Below the pieces are notes generated by a model that was not told the origin of the DNA, made no database searches, and worked only from the letters and a program-made list of their open reading frames with translations. Below, one piece after another: positions 43,215 to 51,693 of a stretch of 64,000 bases of DNA. Numbering within the stretch: the first letter of the stretch is position 1; every line of letters starts with the position of its first letter. The DNA comes from Microbacterium kunmingense (GTDB lineage Bacteria; Actinomycetota; Actinomycetes; Actinomycetales; Microbacteriaceae), in contig NZ_JAKNUS010000001.1 in NCBI RefSeq assembly GCF_023155745.1, positions 434,001-498,000 of the forward strand, read 5' to 3'. Both the position numbers and the translations under genes were made by a program.

Positions 43215-45599
43215 GTGGGTCGCTCCCTGGCGGTTCCAGACAAGAATGGCATGCACCAACGCCGTGAGGACGACACGCAGCGTTACGTCGACGAGACCCT
43301 CGCGGCCGTCGGTCGCATCGACGGCTTCTTCAACAACGCCGGCATCGAGGGGAAGCAGAACCTCACCGAGGACTTCTCGGCCGACGAGTTCGACCGCGTC
43401 GTGTCGATCAACCTGCGGGGTGTCTTCCTCGGCCTCGAGAAGGTGCTGAAGGTGATGCGCGAGCAGGGGAGCGGCGCCGTGGTGAACACAGCGAGCGTCG
43501 GCGGCATCCGCGGGATCGGACGTCAGTCGGGCAACGCCGCCGCCAAGCACGGCGTCGTGGGTCTCACCCGCAATTCGGCTGTGGAGGGGCATCCCGCGAC
43601 CACCGACCTCGCCGTCACGGTCGTCCTCGGTATCCGCGACCGGGCCCTCGTCATCGTCGACGCCACCGCCGAGCCTAAGGATGACCTCCCCGACGTCGTG
43701 GAGGACGCCGTCCTCCCGCTCCTCGACGACCTTCTCGCCCCGCTCAAGGGCCAGCAGCTCTTCGACGTCGGTCCGATCATCACCGCCCTCGAGGCCGTGA
43801 TCCCGAGCGCTGCCCCCGACCTTGCCCTGGGCGACGACGTGCTCGCCCTCCGCTTCGGCGCCGACGGCGCCTTCACCCCGCAGCTCGACTCCGCACTGAC
43901 CCCACCCCACGACTGGGGTGTCTTCCTCGACGCCGACCAGACGCTCGACCTGGTGCGCCGTCGCGTCCCTCAGGGCGTCCCCGTCCAGCTGAGCTGGCAG
44001 CCGAACGGCCCCGACCCGGCGATCGGAGCCTCGCTGTCGTACCAGCTCGAGGTCGTCGGCCTCGAGGTCGCCGCCGTCGTCGCGGTGCTGACGGTGAAGC
44101 CGCAGTTCGTCGCCCCGTCCGTCCTGCGGCTAGCGGCATCGTGGGGCATCGACCTCACCGGCATCCTCAGCATCGGCGAAGCCGAAGCGCGACGGCAGAT
44201 CCGCAGCGGCATCCGCCGCACCTTTGCCACCGCGACCCACGACGGCCCGCAGTCGTTCTTCTTCGACATCCCGCTCCCCGCGCTCCCCGACATCCTCGGT
44301 TCGGTTCCGTCCTGGGCCGGCATCGGTTCGAACCACGACGGGATGACCCTGGGCGGCCCCATCCGCCCGGTCCGCCTCGCGCCCCGCGACCTACTCGACG
44401 TCACCGTCTTCCGCTTCGGACGGCCCGTGTGGTGGGGCAGCTGCCGCGAGCGGGCGGCGGTGGGCAGCGGAAACCCGTCCCGCGGCTTCGCCTCCAATGA
44501 CCCCGGCGTCCGCGTGCAGGCCGGCGTGAACTTCACCGACGCCGGCGCCCTGTGCAGTACGACTCTCTACCCACCGCACGACCGGCTCGCCCCGCTGCTC
44601 GGCGCCGACGCCGCCCGAGCCGGCTTCGACCTCACCGTCGGTCAGGCGCGCGCGATCACGAGGGACGTCCGTATGCTCGTCCGCACCGCGCGCGGCGCCC
44701 GTGTCGTCGATCTCGGGCGCCCGAGCATCCGGCAGAAGGATGACGGCAACCTCGACGTCCAGGTCAACTACATCGACGACTGCTTGTACCTCTCCGGGCC
44801 TTGGCTCAAGGTGATCCTCGGCCAGACGCTGACCCTCGACGACCTCAAGACCGGGCCGCTCGAAGATCCCGACTGGCTCGCGCGCCTCGGCGCCCACCGC
44901 GGTTTCAACAGTCACATCGTCACCCTCGACGGGTTGACCGCGGGCGAAGCCATCACGGCCACCGCGCCGGGGCTACGAGTGACGGTGTCCGCCGACGAGG
45001 CGGGGCGTGCGGTCGTGCCGGTGTTCGCAGCGATCGGAGCCGTCGCGCACGACGTCACCATTGAGCGCGTCTCACAGTTGCCGCTCACGGGCGCGGTGAG
45101 CGTGGAGACGACCGAGTTCCGTTGGCTCGCCGACCTGGGAGAAGCGGATGCTGCGGCTGTCCGCGACATCGCAGGCACGGTGTTCCTCGGGCGCAGCCTC
45201 CGAGGTGAGGCGTTCATCGACGAGTGGCAGCCCGACGGCGAGGCGATGCTCCTCCGACGCGACGGCAGCGAGGTGGAGTTGAACCCCCAGCCCCTCCCGC
45301 CCGAACCGCCCGAGGCTGCCCGCCTCGCGGCCACCGCTGGCATCCACGACGTCGTCTCCGCGCAGCTCGTCCCCGGCTTCGACGCGCGGCTCGCGATCGT
45401 GCAAACGAAGGATGGCCGCGGCGCGATCGTCGCCGCCGGATCGGGCGGCCGGGTCGTCGGAGAGTGGGAGGGCCCCCTGATCGGCGTTCACATGGAGGGC
45501 GGCCACGCGCTCGCGCGCAGCGGCGGCACGGTGCAGCTCTTCTCCGTGCGCCGGCCAGGCCGCGTCACCTTCCGGGATCGGGTCCCCGTCACCGGCTGA
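43215..45599 (+). CDS. Chimeric reading frame: SDR fragment fused to a large unknown protein
   Basis: One uninterrupted frame of 794 codons (GTG at 43215; first ATG at 43251). Residues about 18-122 are the centre of an SDR dehydrogenase: YVDETLAAVGRIDGFFNNAG, VVSINLRGVFLGLEKVLKVM, GSGAVVNTASVGGIRGIG, ending in NAAAKHGVVGLTRNSAVE at about 43586. The remaining 670 residues have no SDR features and no family I recognise; they are globular, with YQLEVVGLEVAAVVAVLTV, FGRPVWWGSC and a conserved-looking NPQPLPPEPPEAARLA block at about 693-708. The SDR piece lacks both the cofactor glycines and the C-terminus. The unknown part probably lost its own start, so it is doubtful whether it is expressed. 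Confidence 0.6.
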   Translation: MGRSLAVPDKNGMHQRREDDTQRYVDETLAAVGRIDGFFNNAGIEGKQNLTEDFSADEFDRVVSINLRGVFLGLEKVLKVMREQGSGAVVNTASVGGIRGIGRQSGNAAAKHGVVGLTRNSAVEGHPATTDLAVTVVLGIRDRALVIVDATAEPKDDLPDVVEDAVLPLLDDLLAPLKGQQLFDVGPIITALEAVIPSAAPDLALGDDVLALRFGADGAFTPQLDSALTPPHDWGVFLDADQTLDLVRRRVPQGVPVQLSWQPNGPDPAIGASLSYQLEVVGLEVAAVVAVLTVKPQFVAPSVLRLAASWGIDLTGILSIGEAEARRQIRSGIRRTFATATHDGPQSFFFDIPLPALPDILGSVPSWAGIGSNHDGMTLGGPIRPVRLAPRDLLDVTVFRFGRPVWWGSCRERAAVGSGNPSRGFASNDPGVRVQAGVNFTDAGALCSTTLYPPHDRLAPLLGADAARAGFDLTVGQARAITRDVRMLVRTARGARVVDLGRPSIRQKDDGNLDVQVNYIDDCLYLSGPWLKVILGQTLTLDDLKTGPLEDPDWLARLGAHRGFNSHIVTLDGLTAGEAITATAPGLRVTVSADEAGRAVVPVFAAIGAVAHDVTIERVSQLPLTGAVSVETTEFRWLADLGEADAAAVRDIAGTVFLGRSLRGEAFIDEWQPDGEAMLLRRDGSEVELNPQPLPPEPPEAARLAATAGIHDVVSAQLVPGFDARLAIVQTKDGRGAIVAAGSGGRVVGEWEGPLIGVHMEGGHALARSGGTVQLFSVRRPGRVTFRDRVPVTG

Positions 45600-45612
45600 C
45601 CCCCGGGGCTCG

Positions 45613-46827
45613 TCAGCTCATCGGTGGACAGTTCCGGTAGTACGCGACATCGTCGGCGATGCCTCGCTGCTGCCAGTTCTCCACGCGTGTGAAGAACCCG
45701 TGATCGAACCACGGGCCGTTGATCGGGTGCGGCTCGCTGTCGACGTGGGGGAGACGGGTGTTGTCGAAGCGTTGGCCGAGCACCCGCGCCGGTGACGCGG
45801 CCGACCGCAGCAGATCGGCCAGCACCACGCGGTCAAGGCCCACCCGGTAGACCATGGTGCGGGCGACGTTCTGCCTGATGGTCGCCCATTCGTCGCGTGA
45901 GCGACGCCGCGGAGGCGTGTGCATGAGCACGAGCATGTCGATCTTCATCCCCCTGCGCCGCCGCCGACAGCGCGACGTTGCCACCGTGACTGTGGGCGTA
46001 GACCGTGTTGATCGACGGCTCGCCGCGGGTGTCAGACACCCACCGCACGAGCGAGGTGCCCGCGTGCCACCGACCCGCGTCGTCGTAGGCGCTGGTCCAG
46101 CGGAAGTAGTGCTCTCCGGCGTGCAGGTCATCGGACGCATGGGTGCGGAAGTGTGTGTGCAGCGGTTCACCCGGCGCCCACCATCGCCGCGGCGAGAGCC
46201 GGGCCCACGTGCCGTGCACCGTCGCGCTCACCGTGGGCGGTCCGTCAACGCTCTTCGGCGCGCCTGCGACGCGCGTCCGCACCGAAGGCCGCGACGCAGC
46301 CCCCGCATCCGGCACGAGCGGCCCCGTCGCCCCCGGGCTCGCGACGCTCGACGGGACGCAATCGCCTGAACCTCGGGTGACGTCGACCTCGCCGCGTGGT
46401 GCAGCACGTCCCGCGCGGGCCCGTGGCTTCCCTTCGCCAGGCTGTCCAGCGCCTGCGCACTGACGACGCGTTCGAGCGCGGTCGGCGCGCTCAGCGAGAG
46501 CTCGAGAAGGTGCTTCAGATCCTCCGGCCTGCGCGAGGAGTCGACCTCCAGGTGCGCACTGCGGAGCACCGACAGGGGTGTGCGCGTCGACGAGGGAAGG
46601 GTGTCTCTCGTCGACGCGCTCCAGTCGACACCGGCGCCATCGGTGCTCAATGCGGCTGCGCCGAGCGCCTCGGCGTCGCCGCTGACCTCGTCGAACCAAC
46701 GCCGATCGGGGAGCGCTGACAGCGACATCGTCTGCAGCCTCCCCGCACGGGTAGCCGCAGCACCGGCGGCTGCTGAGCCGAGCAGCGCGCTGTCGGGAAC
46801 GAGGGCGTTGGCAACACGGAAGGCCAT
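45613..46827 (-). pseudogene. Alpha/beta-hydrolase-like gene broken by two frameshifts
   Basis: The first part (MAFRVANALVPDSALLGSAA, to about 46370) is in one frame; the middle (ASPGATGPLVPDAG; VSATVHGTWARLSPRRWW; INTVYAHSHGGNVALSAAA) is shifted; the end (GMKIDMLVLMHTPPRRRSRD, to 45613) returns to the first frame. The second shift is near 45955, in a run of GCC triplets, the first between about 46340 and 46380. HGT and AHSHGGNVAL resemble the oxyanion and nucleophile-elbow motifs of alpha/beta hydrolases, with His in place of the usual Ser before GG (HSHGG). Repairing both shifts gives one protein of about 405 residues. Either a real pseudogene or two sequencing errors. Confidence 0.65.
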
Positions 46828-46895
46828 CCCCCTTTCCTAGCGGAAACGGCCAGAAGAGGATGCCGCGGCCCGCCCGTGTCGGTGGCCGACCGAGG

Positions 46896-48206
46896 TTACG
46901 GCCGCCCCATCCCGAAGTACTTCCACCCGGCAGCCCGCCAGGCTCCCGCGTCCAAGCAGTTACGCCCGTCGACGACGACCTTGCCGCGCACCAGTGACCC
47001 GGCGTGCTCCGGATCCAACTCGCGCCGGTACTCGCCCCACTCCGTCACCACGATCACGGCGTCGGCTTCGCGCAGCGCCTCGTCGCGATCCTCGACGTAG
47101 TTCAGCTGGGGATGCACCCGCTGAGCGTTCGCAATCGCGGCGGGATCGGTGATCGTCACCCAGGCGCCGAGCCCGTGCAGCTTGACCGCCACATCCAGCG
47201 CCGGGGAGTCACGGATGTCGTCGCTGTGGGGCTTGAAGGCCGCGCCGAGCACCGTGATGTTCTTCTTGAACACCGACCCGCCGAGCGCCTCGACGACGAG
47301 CTGGGCGGCGCGATCACGGCGACGCAGGTTGATCTCATCCACCTGACGCAAGAACGCAACAGATTCCCCGCGCCCCAGCTCCTCCGCACGGGCGGAGAAC
47401 GCCCGGATATCCTTCGGCAGGCATCCGCCGCCGAACCCGATCCCTGCGCCGAGGAAACGTCGCCCGATCCGTGCGTCGTGCCCGATTGCGTCCGCGAGCT
47501 GCGTCACGTCGGCACCGGTGACTTCTGCGATTTCCGCCATGGCGTTGATGAACGAGATCTTCGTCGCAAGAAACGCGTTGGCCGACACCTTCACCAGCTC
47601 GGCCGTGGCGTAGTCGGTCACGATGAGAGGCGTGCCCTTCGCTACCGACGGGTGGTAAACCTCGCGAAGAACGGATGCCGCGGTCTCGCCCTCCTCGCCC
47701 GCAGGGACGCCGGCGACGAGGCGATCCGGGTCGATCGTGTCCTGCACCGCCCAGCCCTCGCGGAGAAACTCGGGGTTCCACACCAACGTCGCCCCTGTCG
47801 CCGTCACTCGGGGTGCGAGGCTCGCTGCTGTTCCGACAGGGACCGTCGACTTACCCGCGACGATGTCGCCCTCGGCAAGATAGGGGAGCAGCCCGTCGAT
47901 CGCGGCGTTCACGAAGGTCAGGTCAGCGGCATATCCGTCTTTGACCTGCGGGGTCCCCACGCCAACGAAGTGCACCTTGGCGCCGGCAGCTGCAGACATG
48001 TCGGTCGTGAATCGCAAATTCCCCAGAGCGATGCCCTCGGTCAGGATCTCCTGCAGCCCAGGCTCAAAGAATGGCGCCTCGCCCTCCGACAGAGACGCGA
48101 TCTTTCGCTCATCGACGTCGATGCCAACCACCTCGTGGCCGATCGAAGCCATCGCGGCCGCGTGGACGGCGCCGAGGTACCCACAACCGATGACGGACAA
48201 ACGCAT
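46896..48206 (-). CDS. ugd: UDP-glucose 6-dehydrogenase, second copy
   Basis: The 436-residue protein has the same length and over 90% of the residues of the copy at 18331-19641, including GCGYLGAVHAAAMASIGH, WNPEFLREG, the catalytic Cys in GFGGGCLPKDI and GAAFKPHSDDIRDSPAL. Differences cluster in the N-terminal domain (LGNLRFTTDMSAAAG for SGKLFFTTDMSAVKG). Codon third positions differ widely, so the duplication is old or the copy came from a relative. The start is the ATG at 48206 with AGGAGT before it; the long upstream extension is not supported. It heads the second EPS locus. Confidence 0.96.
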   Translation of the reverse strand: MRLSVIGCGYLGAVHAAAMASIGHEVVGIDVDERKIASLSEGEAPFFEPGLQEILTEGIALGNLRFTTDMSAAAGAKVHFVGVGTPQVKDGYAADLTFVNAAIDGLLPYLAEGDIVAGKSTVPVGTAASLAPRVTATGATLVWNPEFLREGWAVQDTIDPDRLVAGVPAGEEGETAASVLREVYHPSVAKGTPLIVTDYATAELVKVSANAFLATKISFINAMAEIAEVTGADVTQLADAIGHDARIGRRFLGAGIGFGGGCLPKDIRAFSARAEELGRGESVAFLRQVDEINLRRRDRAAQLVVEALGGSVFKKNITVLGAAFKPHSDDIRDSPALDVAVKLHGLGAWVTITDPAAIANAQRVHPQLNYVEDRDEALREADAVIVVTEWGEYRRELDPEHAGSLVRGKVVVDGRNCLDAGAWRAAGWKYFGMGRP

Positions 48207-49094
48207 ATGACTCCTGGGTTTCTGAGCAGAAATTGGTGAACCGGCGACTGACTGTCTAGCAGATACCAATGACGCAGCCGTTTCCCGAGCAGCAGACGGG
48301 TCGCGATCAGTCGGCCAAGCAGCCGGTGAGGGTCCTTTCCGACAGAGGTGGGCTTGTCCAGGACGCCGGGTTCTTCTCCAACGGCACCGCAGGACCAGCT
48401 TCGTCGGCGGACCACACCGTACGCCAGGGGCTCCCCGACTCCGTGCGCGAACACCGCACCACCGTCGACATCCCTGCACCGCTTCAACTGAGACCCGAGA
48501 CCGGGGCCGCGGAAAAAGCCGTCGCCGAGGAGCGGGGCGATCTTGTCATCCCCGATGTACTGCACACAATTCCTGAGCGACCTGCGCCACCCCGCCCAAA
48601 GGCTCCTGCACGCGATGAACAATTCGAGCCCGAACTGCGACCGATCTCCCAACGCCCGATCGTGGAGCGGCGCCATGACCACCAGAATCTGCCGCACATC
48701 CGTTCAAGATCGACGTCGACAACGGGAAAGCACCATCGTGTTGTCAAAAACCGAAACCGGCTACTTTGACACACCCCCCGGAGTGATTGGATGCAGACGC
48801 GTCCCAGGCCCGCGCGCCTGAGTGCCCTTCATGCTCTCCCCCTTACTGCGATCGATTGTGGTTGTGAGGTGCGTACATGAGGCGTTCCGTCGCGCCTATG
48901 AGGCGTGACGACCATCTTCGATCACTAGGAGACTTGCTGGCTGCGGTCCGGTGGTGTGCGGAGCGTGCAATTGCTTTCGAGCTCGAAGGAACTTCGCGAG
49001 AAGCGGGCAGCCCCGCGATCAGTAGCGGGCCAGGGCTCTGGCAAACTCTTGGGTGCGCTTGGTTCATCCGGAAACCTAACTGGGAGGTGGCGAG
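48207..49094. other. Gene-poor spacer of the second EPS locus
   Basis: About 890 bases between ugd copy 2 and the polymerase-like gene. Open frames on both strands overlap one another (plus strand 48269-48769 and 48956-49468; minus strand 48041-48697), but none shows a recognisable domain or a good ribosome site. The last 250 bases contain the promoter and the GGGAGG site of the gene at 49095. It may hold a decayed gene or regulatory DNA. Confidence 0.5.
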
Positions 49095-50366
49095 ATGCTG
49101 CTCGCTCTGTGGCTGACGCTCTGCCTGGTTATAGCGCTGCTGTTCCGTCATCGCCCTGTGGTTCTCATTGGGATCCTCATGGCCATCAAGTTCGCCGTGC
49201 CGAGCGTGGCTTCCTCTGCTATCACGGGGCTTGGCGGCTCTCAACTACACCCGTCCGCCTACCTACTGGCAGCTTGTCTCACTGTCCTGGTTCTGACCAC
49301 GCCGCATCTCTTTGGCCGCGAGCTAGGCAGAAACTTCTGGCTCTACTTCGCTCTCATCGTCGGTTTCTTGCTCGCAGTCACCGTGACAGCCGCGACGAGA
49401 CCCCCTTCGTCACTTCTCTCACTAATCGATTCGCTGGGGTTCGGGATTGTCCTATTCCTTATTGTTAGGGTCGCGTTCCTCAACCGCCCGGGATCAGTCT
49501 GTCTGCTAGCCCTCACATTCGTTTGGCTCGCGTCGATAGAGGCAATGATTGCTCTGGGCCAGTGGGCGACGGGGCGCACGTGGTTCTGGGAAAGTCAGAT
49601 GGAGACCTATTATTGGTACAGCCCGGTCCTTACGCGCGCCACAGGAACAGTGGGGGCATGGCTCGACCTCGCAACGCTGCTGACAGTCGCTATTCCGCTT
49701 GCGGTCCTTATCGAGCGACAGCTCGTTCGGCTTGTGGTCGTTCTCGTCCTGCTGGCTGGCGTGCTCGTAACGGAGAGTCGACTATCGTTTGTGGTTGCTC
49801 TGGCGGCGGCGGCGTACGCCGTTCTTCGACGTCAGGCGAAGATGGAGATAAAGTTCGTCAGTCTGGCGGCGGCTGCCTTTGGGGCGTGGCTGCTGCTGAC
49901 CAGTCCGCTCGTGTCGGGTGTCCTCGACAGATTCGCTGGCGACACATTGTCGACGTACGCGCGCCAGGTAGCTATCGAGCATTTCTCTCGAGGAGTTGGT
50001 GCTCAACCATTCTTCGGGACGGGCTACAACTCGAGCTTCGACGAGCGTGAAACCATCCTCTCGAGTTTCGAGAACGGCTACCTGATGTATGTTTGGGACT
50101 TTGGATGGTTGACCACGCTTCTGATCTTTGGCGCAGTCGTGTCACAGCCCATCATCGCTTTGCTTCGCGGAGGCGCGCCCTATGGAGTGATCCCTGCAAG
50201 CGCGATCGCGCTACTGCTCATGGCATCGCATTCCGGTTTACAGACTCGGGGACCGAGTATGTGGATCTTGTTCTTCGCAATAGCGCTTTGCGCTGTCGAT
50301 CCTGCGGTCGGTCTGCCTAGGGAGGCGTCGAAGCCTGAGGCGAAGAAGGATCAAGTTGTCGATTAG
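49095..50366 (+). CDS. Second O-antigen polymerase-like membrane protein (Wzy-like)
   Basis: The 423-residue protein has 11-12 transmembrane segments (first at about 3-30: LALWLTLCLVIALLFRHRPV) and a large outer loop around residues 165-190 (TWFWESQMETYYWYSPVLTR). A second loop, QPFFGTGYNSSFDERETIL followed by SSFENGYLMYVWDFGWLTTLL, matches the Wzy/ligase pattern GxGxN...ENGYL. Base composition is visibly lower in G+C than the first locus. GGGAGG lies 7 bases before the ATG. It is cut off from its downstream neighbours by the ISL3/IS21 insertion starting 43 bases after its stop. Confidence 0.85.
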   Translation: MLLALWLTLCLVIALLFRHRPVVLIGILMAIKFAVPSVASSAITGLGGSQLHPSAYLLAACLTVLVLTTPHLFGRELGRNFWLYFALIVGFLLAVTVTAATRPPSSLLSLIDSLGFGIVLFLIVRVAFLNRPGSVCLLALTFVWLASIEAMIALGQWATGRTWFWESQMETYYWYSPVLTRATGTVGAWLDLATLLTVAIPLAVLIERQLVRLVVVLVLLAGVLVTESRLSFVVALAAAAYAVLRRQAKMEIKFVSLAAAAFGAWLLLTSPLVSGVLDRFAGDTLSTYARQVAIEHFSRGVGAQPFFGTGYNSSFDERETILSSFENGYLMYVWDFGWLTTLLIFGAVVSQPIIALLRGGAPYGVIPASAIALLLMASHSGLQTRGPSMWILFFAIALCAVDPAVGLPREASKPEAKKDQVVD

Positions 50367-50408
50367 TTTCCTGTGCGCTGGTGCCGCGCCTGTGGCGCGA
50401 ACTTTACT

Positions 50409-50432
50409 GGCTCATCGCGAATGAGGGTGTAG
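50409..50432 (+). repeat. ISL3 terminal inverted repeat, left
   Basis: Starts GGCTCATCGCGAATGAGGGT; the complement of the right end, with one mismatch (A for T at the sixth base). The transposase stop codon lies within it. Confidence 0.85.
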
Positions 50433-50826
50433 TGCTGGTCTGAAGCCTCCGGCTTCGAGGAGCGATCTGGCGATGTAGCGGGTGAGGTTGCGGAAGTCCA
50501 GCGCGGAGCCTCGGAGGTGCTCGAGGCGGCCGTTGATCGCTTCGGTGGGGCCGTTGGACGTGCCGGGCCGGTCGAAGAACGCGAGGATGTCGGCGGCGCG
50601 TTGCTTCAATGTTCGCCCGAGTCGGCGGACCTCGGTGAGAGCGGCGGGGACGCCGCTGCTGACGGCGTCGATCACGGCTTGCATCAATTGCTTGCCGTTG
50701 GACTTGTCGGGTTCACGGTAGGAGGCGACGATGCGCTGGTAGACGCCCCAGGTCGCTTCGACCTCGACATGCTCCTCGACGGCGAACACCGCGTCCAGGC
50801 GGGCGGTCTGCTTCTCGGTGAGGAAG

Positions 50827-50873
50827 TGATGGCGCTCAGCGAATGTCCTCAGAGTTGCTCGGTGAAGTTCCCC
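50827..50873 (+). repeat. IS21 terminal repeat, istB side
   Basis: 47 bases from TGATGGCGCTCA to TTCCCC; imperfect complement of 53109-53155. The 18-bp inner block at 50856-50873 differs at one base. Confidence 0.8.
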
Positions 50874-50889
50874 GGGTCGCGGGGTAACG

Positions 50890-51693
50890 CTAGCGCAGGT
50901 TCGTGCCGGTGGTGGCGCGGCGGAGTTCGTCGGCGGCGGCGTGGTGGTTGCGGAGTCGGTAGGAGGCTCCGTCGAGGGTGACGACGACGCTGCGGTGGAG
51001 GAGTCGGTCGAGCATCGCGGCGGCGACGGTGGTGTCGCCGAGGATCTCTCCCCAGGCGCCGACGGGTCGGTTGGTTGTGAGAACGATCGATGTTTTCAGG
51101 TAGCGCTGGTTGATGACCTGGAATAGCGCTGAGGCGGCTTCACCGGGGAGGGGCAGGTAGCCGAGTTCGTCGATGATGAGCAGGGTGGGGCGGGCGAAGA
51201 ACCGCATCATGGTCGCCCATTTGCCTTCGATCGCGGCGCGGTGGCAGCGGGCGGCGAGGTCGGCGGCGGAGGTGAAGTAGACCCGGTAGCCGGCGGTGAC
51301 GGCGGCGTGTCCGAGGCCGGTTGCGATGTGGCTCTTCCCCACGCCGGGCGGTCCGATGAGGAGGACGTTGGTGGCGGTTTCGAGGTAGCGGCAGGTGGCG
51401 AGCTCGGCGAGCAGGCTCTGGTCGATGCCGGAGGCGTGGTCGAGGTCGAAGTCGGCGAGGGTTTGGCCGGTGGGAAGGTTCGCGAACCGGAACCTGCCCG
51501 CGAGGCGCCGCGCGTCCGTCGCGGTCACCTCGATCTGCAGCAGCCGTTCCAGCGCGGTCGTAAGGGTCCAGCCCTCCGCTTGCGCCTGATCGAGGACTTT
51601 CGGGAGGGCATCGGCGGCGTCGGCGAGTTTCAGGTCGGTGAAGTGGTTACGTAGCTGCTGGTAGGTGCTCGCTGCGGCTGTCATGGTGGTCAT
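50890..51693 (-). CDS. istB: IS21 helper ATPase IstB
   Basis: The 267-residue protein has the DnaC-like AAA+ core: Walker A GPPGVGKSHIATGLGHAAVT at about 110, Walker B LLIIDELGYLPLPGEAA at about 170, and a sensor region SIVLTTNRPVGAWGEIL. IstB remodels target DNA and activates the IstA transposase. The ATG at 51693 overlaps the istA stop (4 bases); a second ATG follows three codons later. The protein is complete; a longer frame over istA is only a shadow. Confidence 0.92.
   Translation of the reverse strand: MTTMTAAASTYQQLRNHFTDLKLADAADALPKVLDQAQAEGWTLTTALERLLQIEVTATDARRLAGRFRFANLPTGQTLADFDLDHASGIDQSLLAELATCRYLETATNVLLIGPPGVGKSHIATGLGHAAVTAGYRVYFTSAADLAARCHRAAIEGKWATMMRFFARPTLLIIDELGYLPLPGEAASALFQVINQRYLKTSIVLTTNRPVGAWGEILGDTTVAAAMLDRLLHRSVVVTLDGASYRLRNHHAAADELRRATTGTNLR

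Noticed and set aside
43581..45599. Independent gene starting at the GTG at 43581
   Set aside because: The GTG is the Val codon of the SDR motif SAVE and has no ribosome site; I report the whole frame as a chimera and leave the start open.
48269..48769. A 166-codon plus-strand frame in the spacer of the second locus
   Set aside because: Composition is rich in Arg, His, Pro and Glu, there is no ribosome site, and a minus-strand frame of similar size opposes it; no domain recognised.
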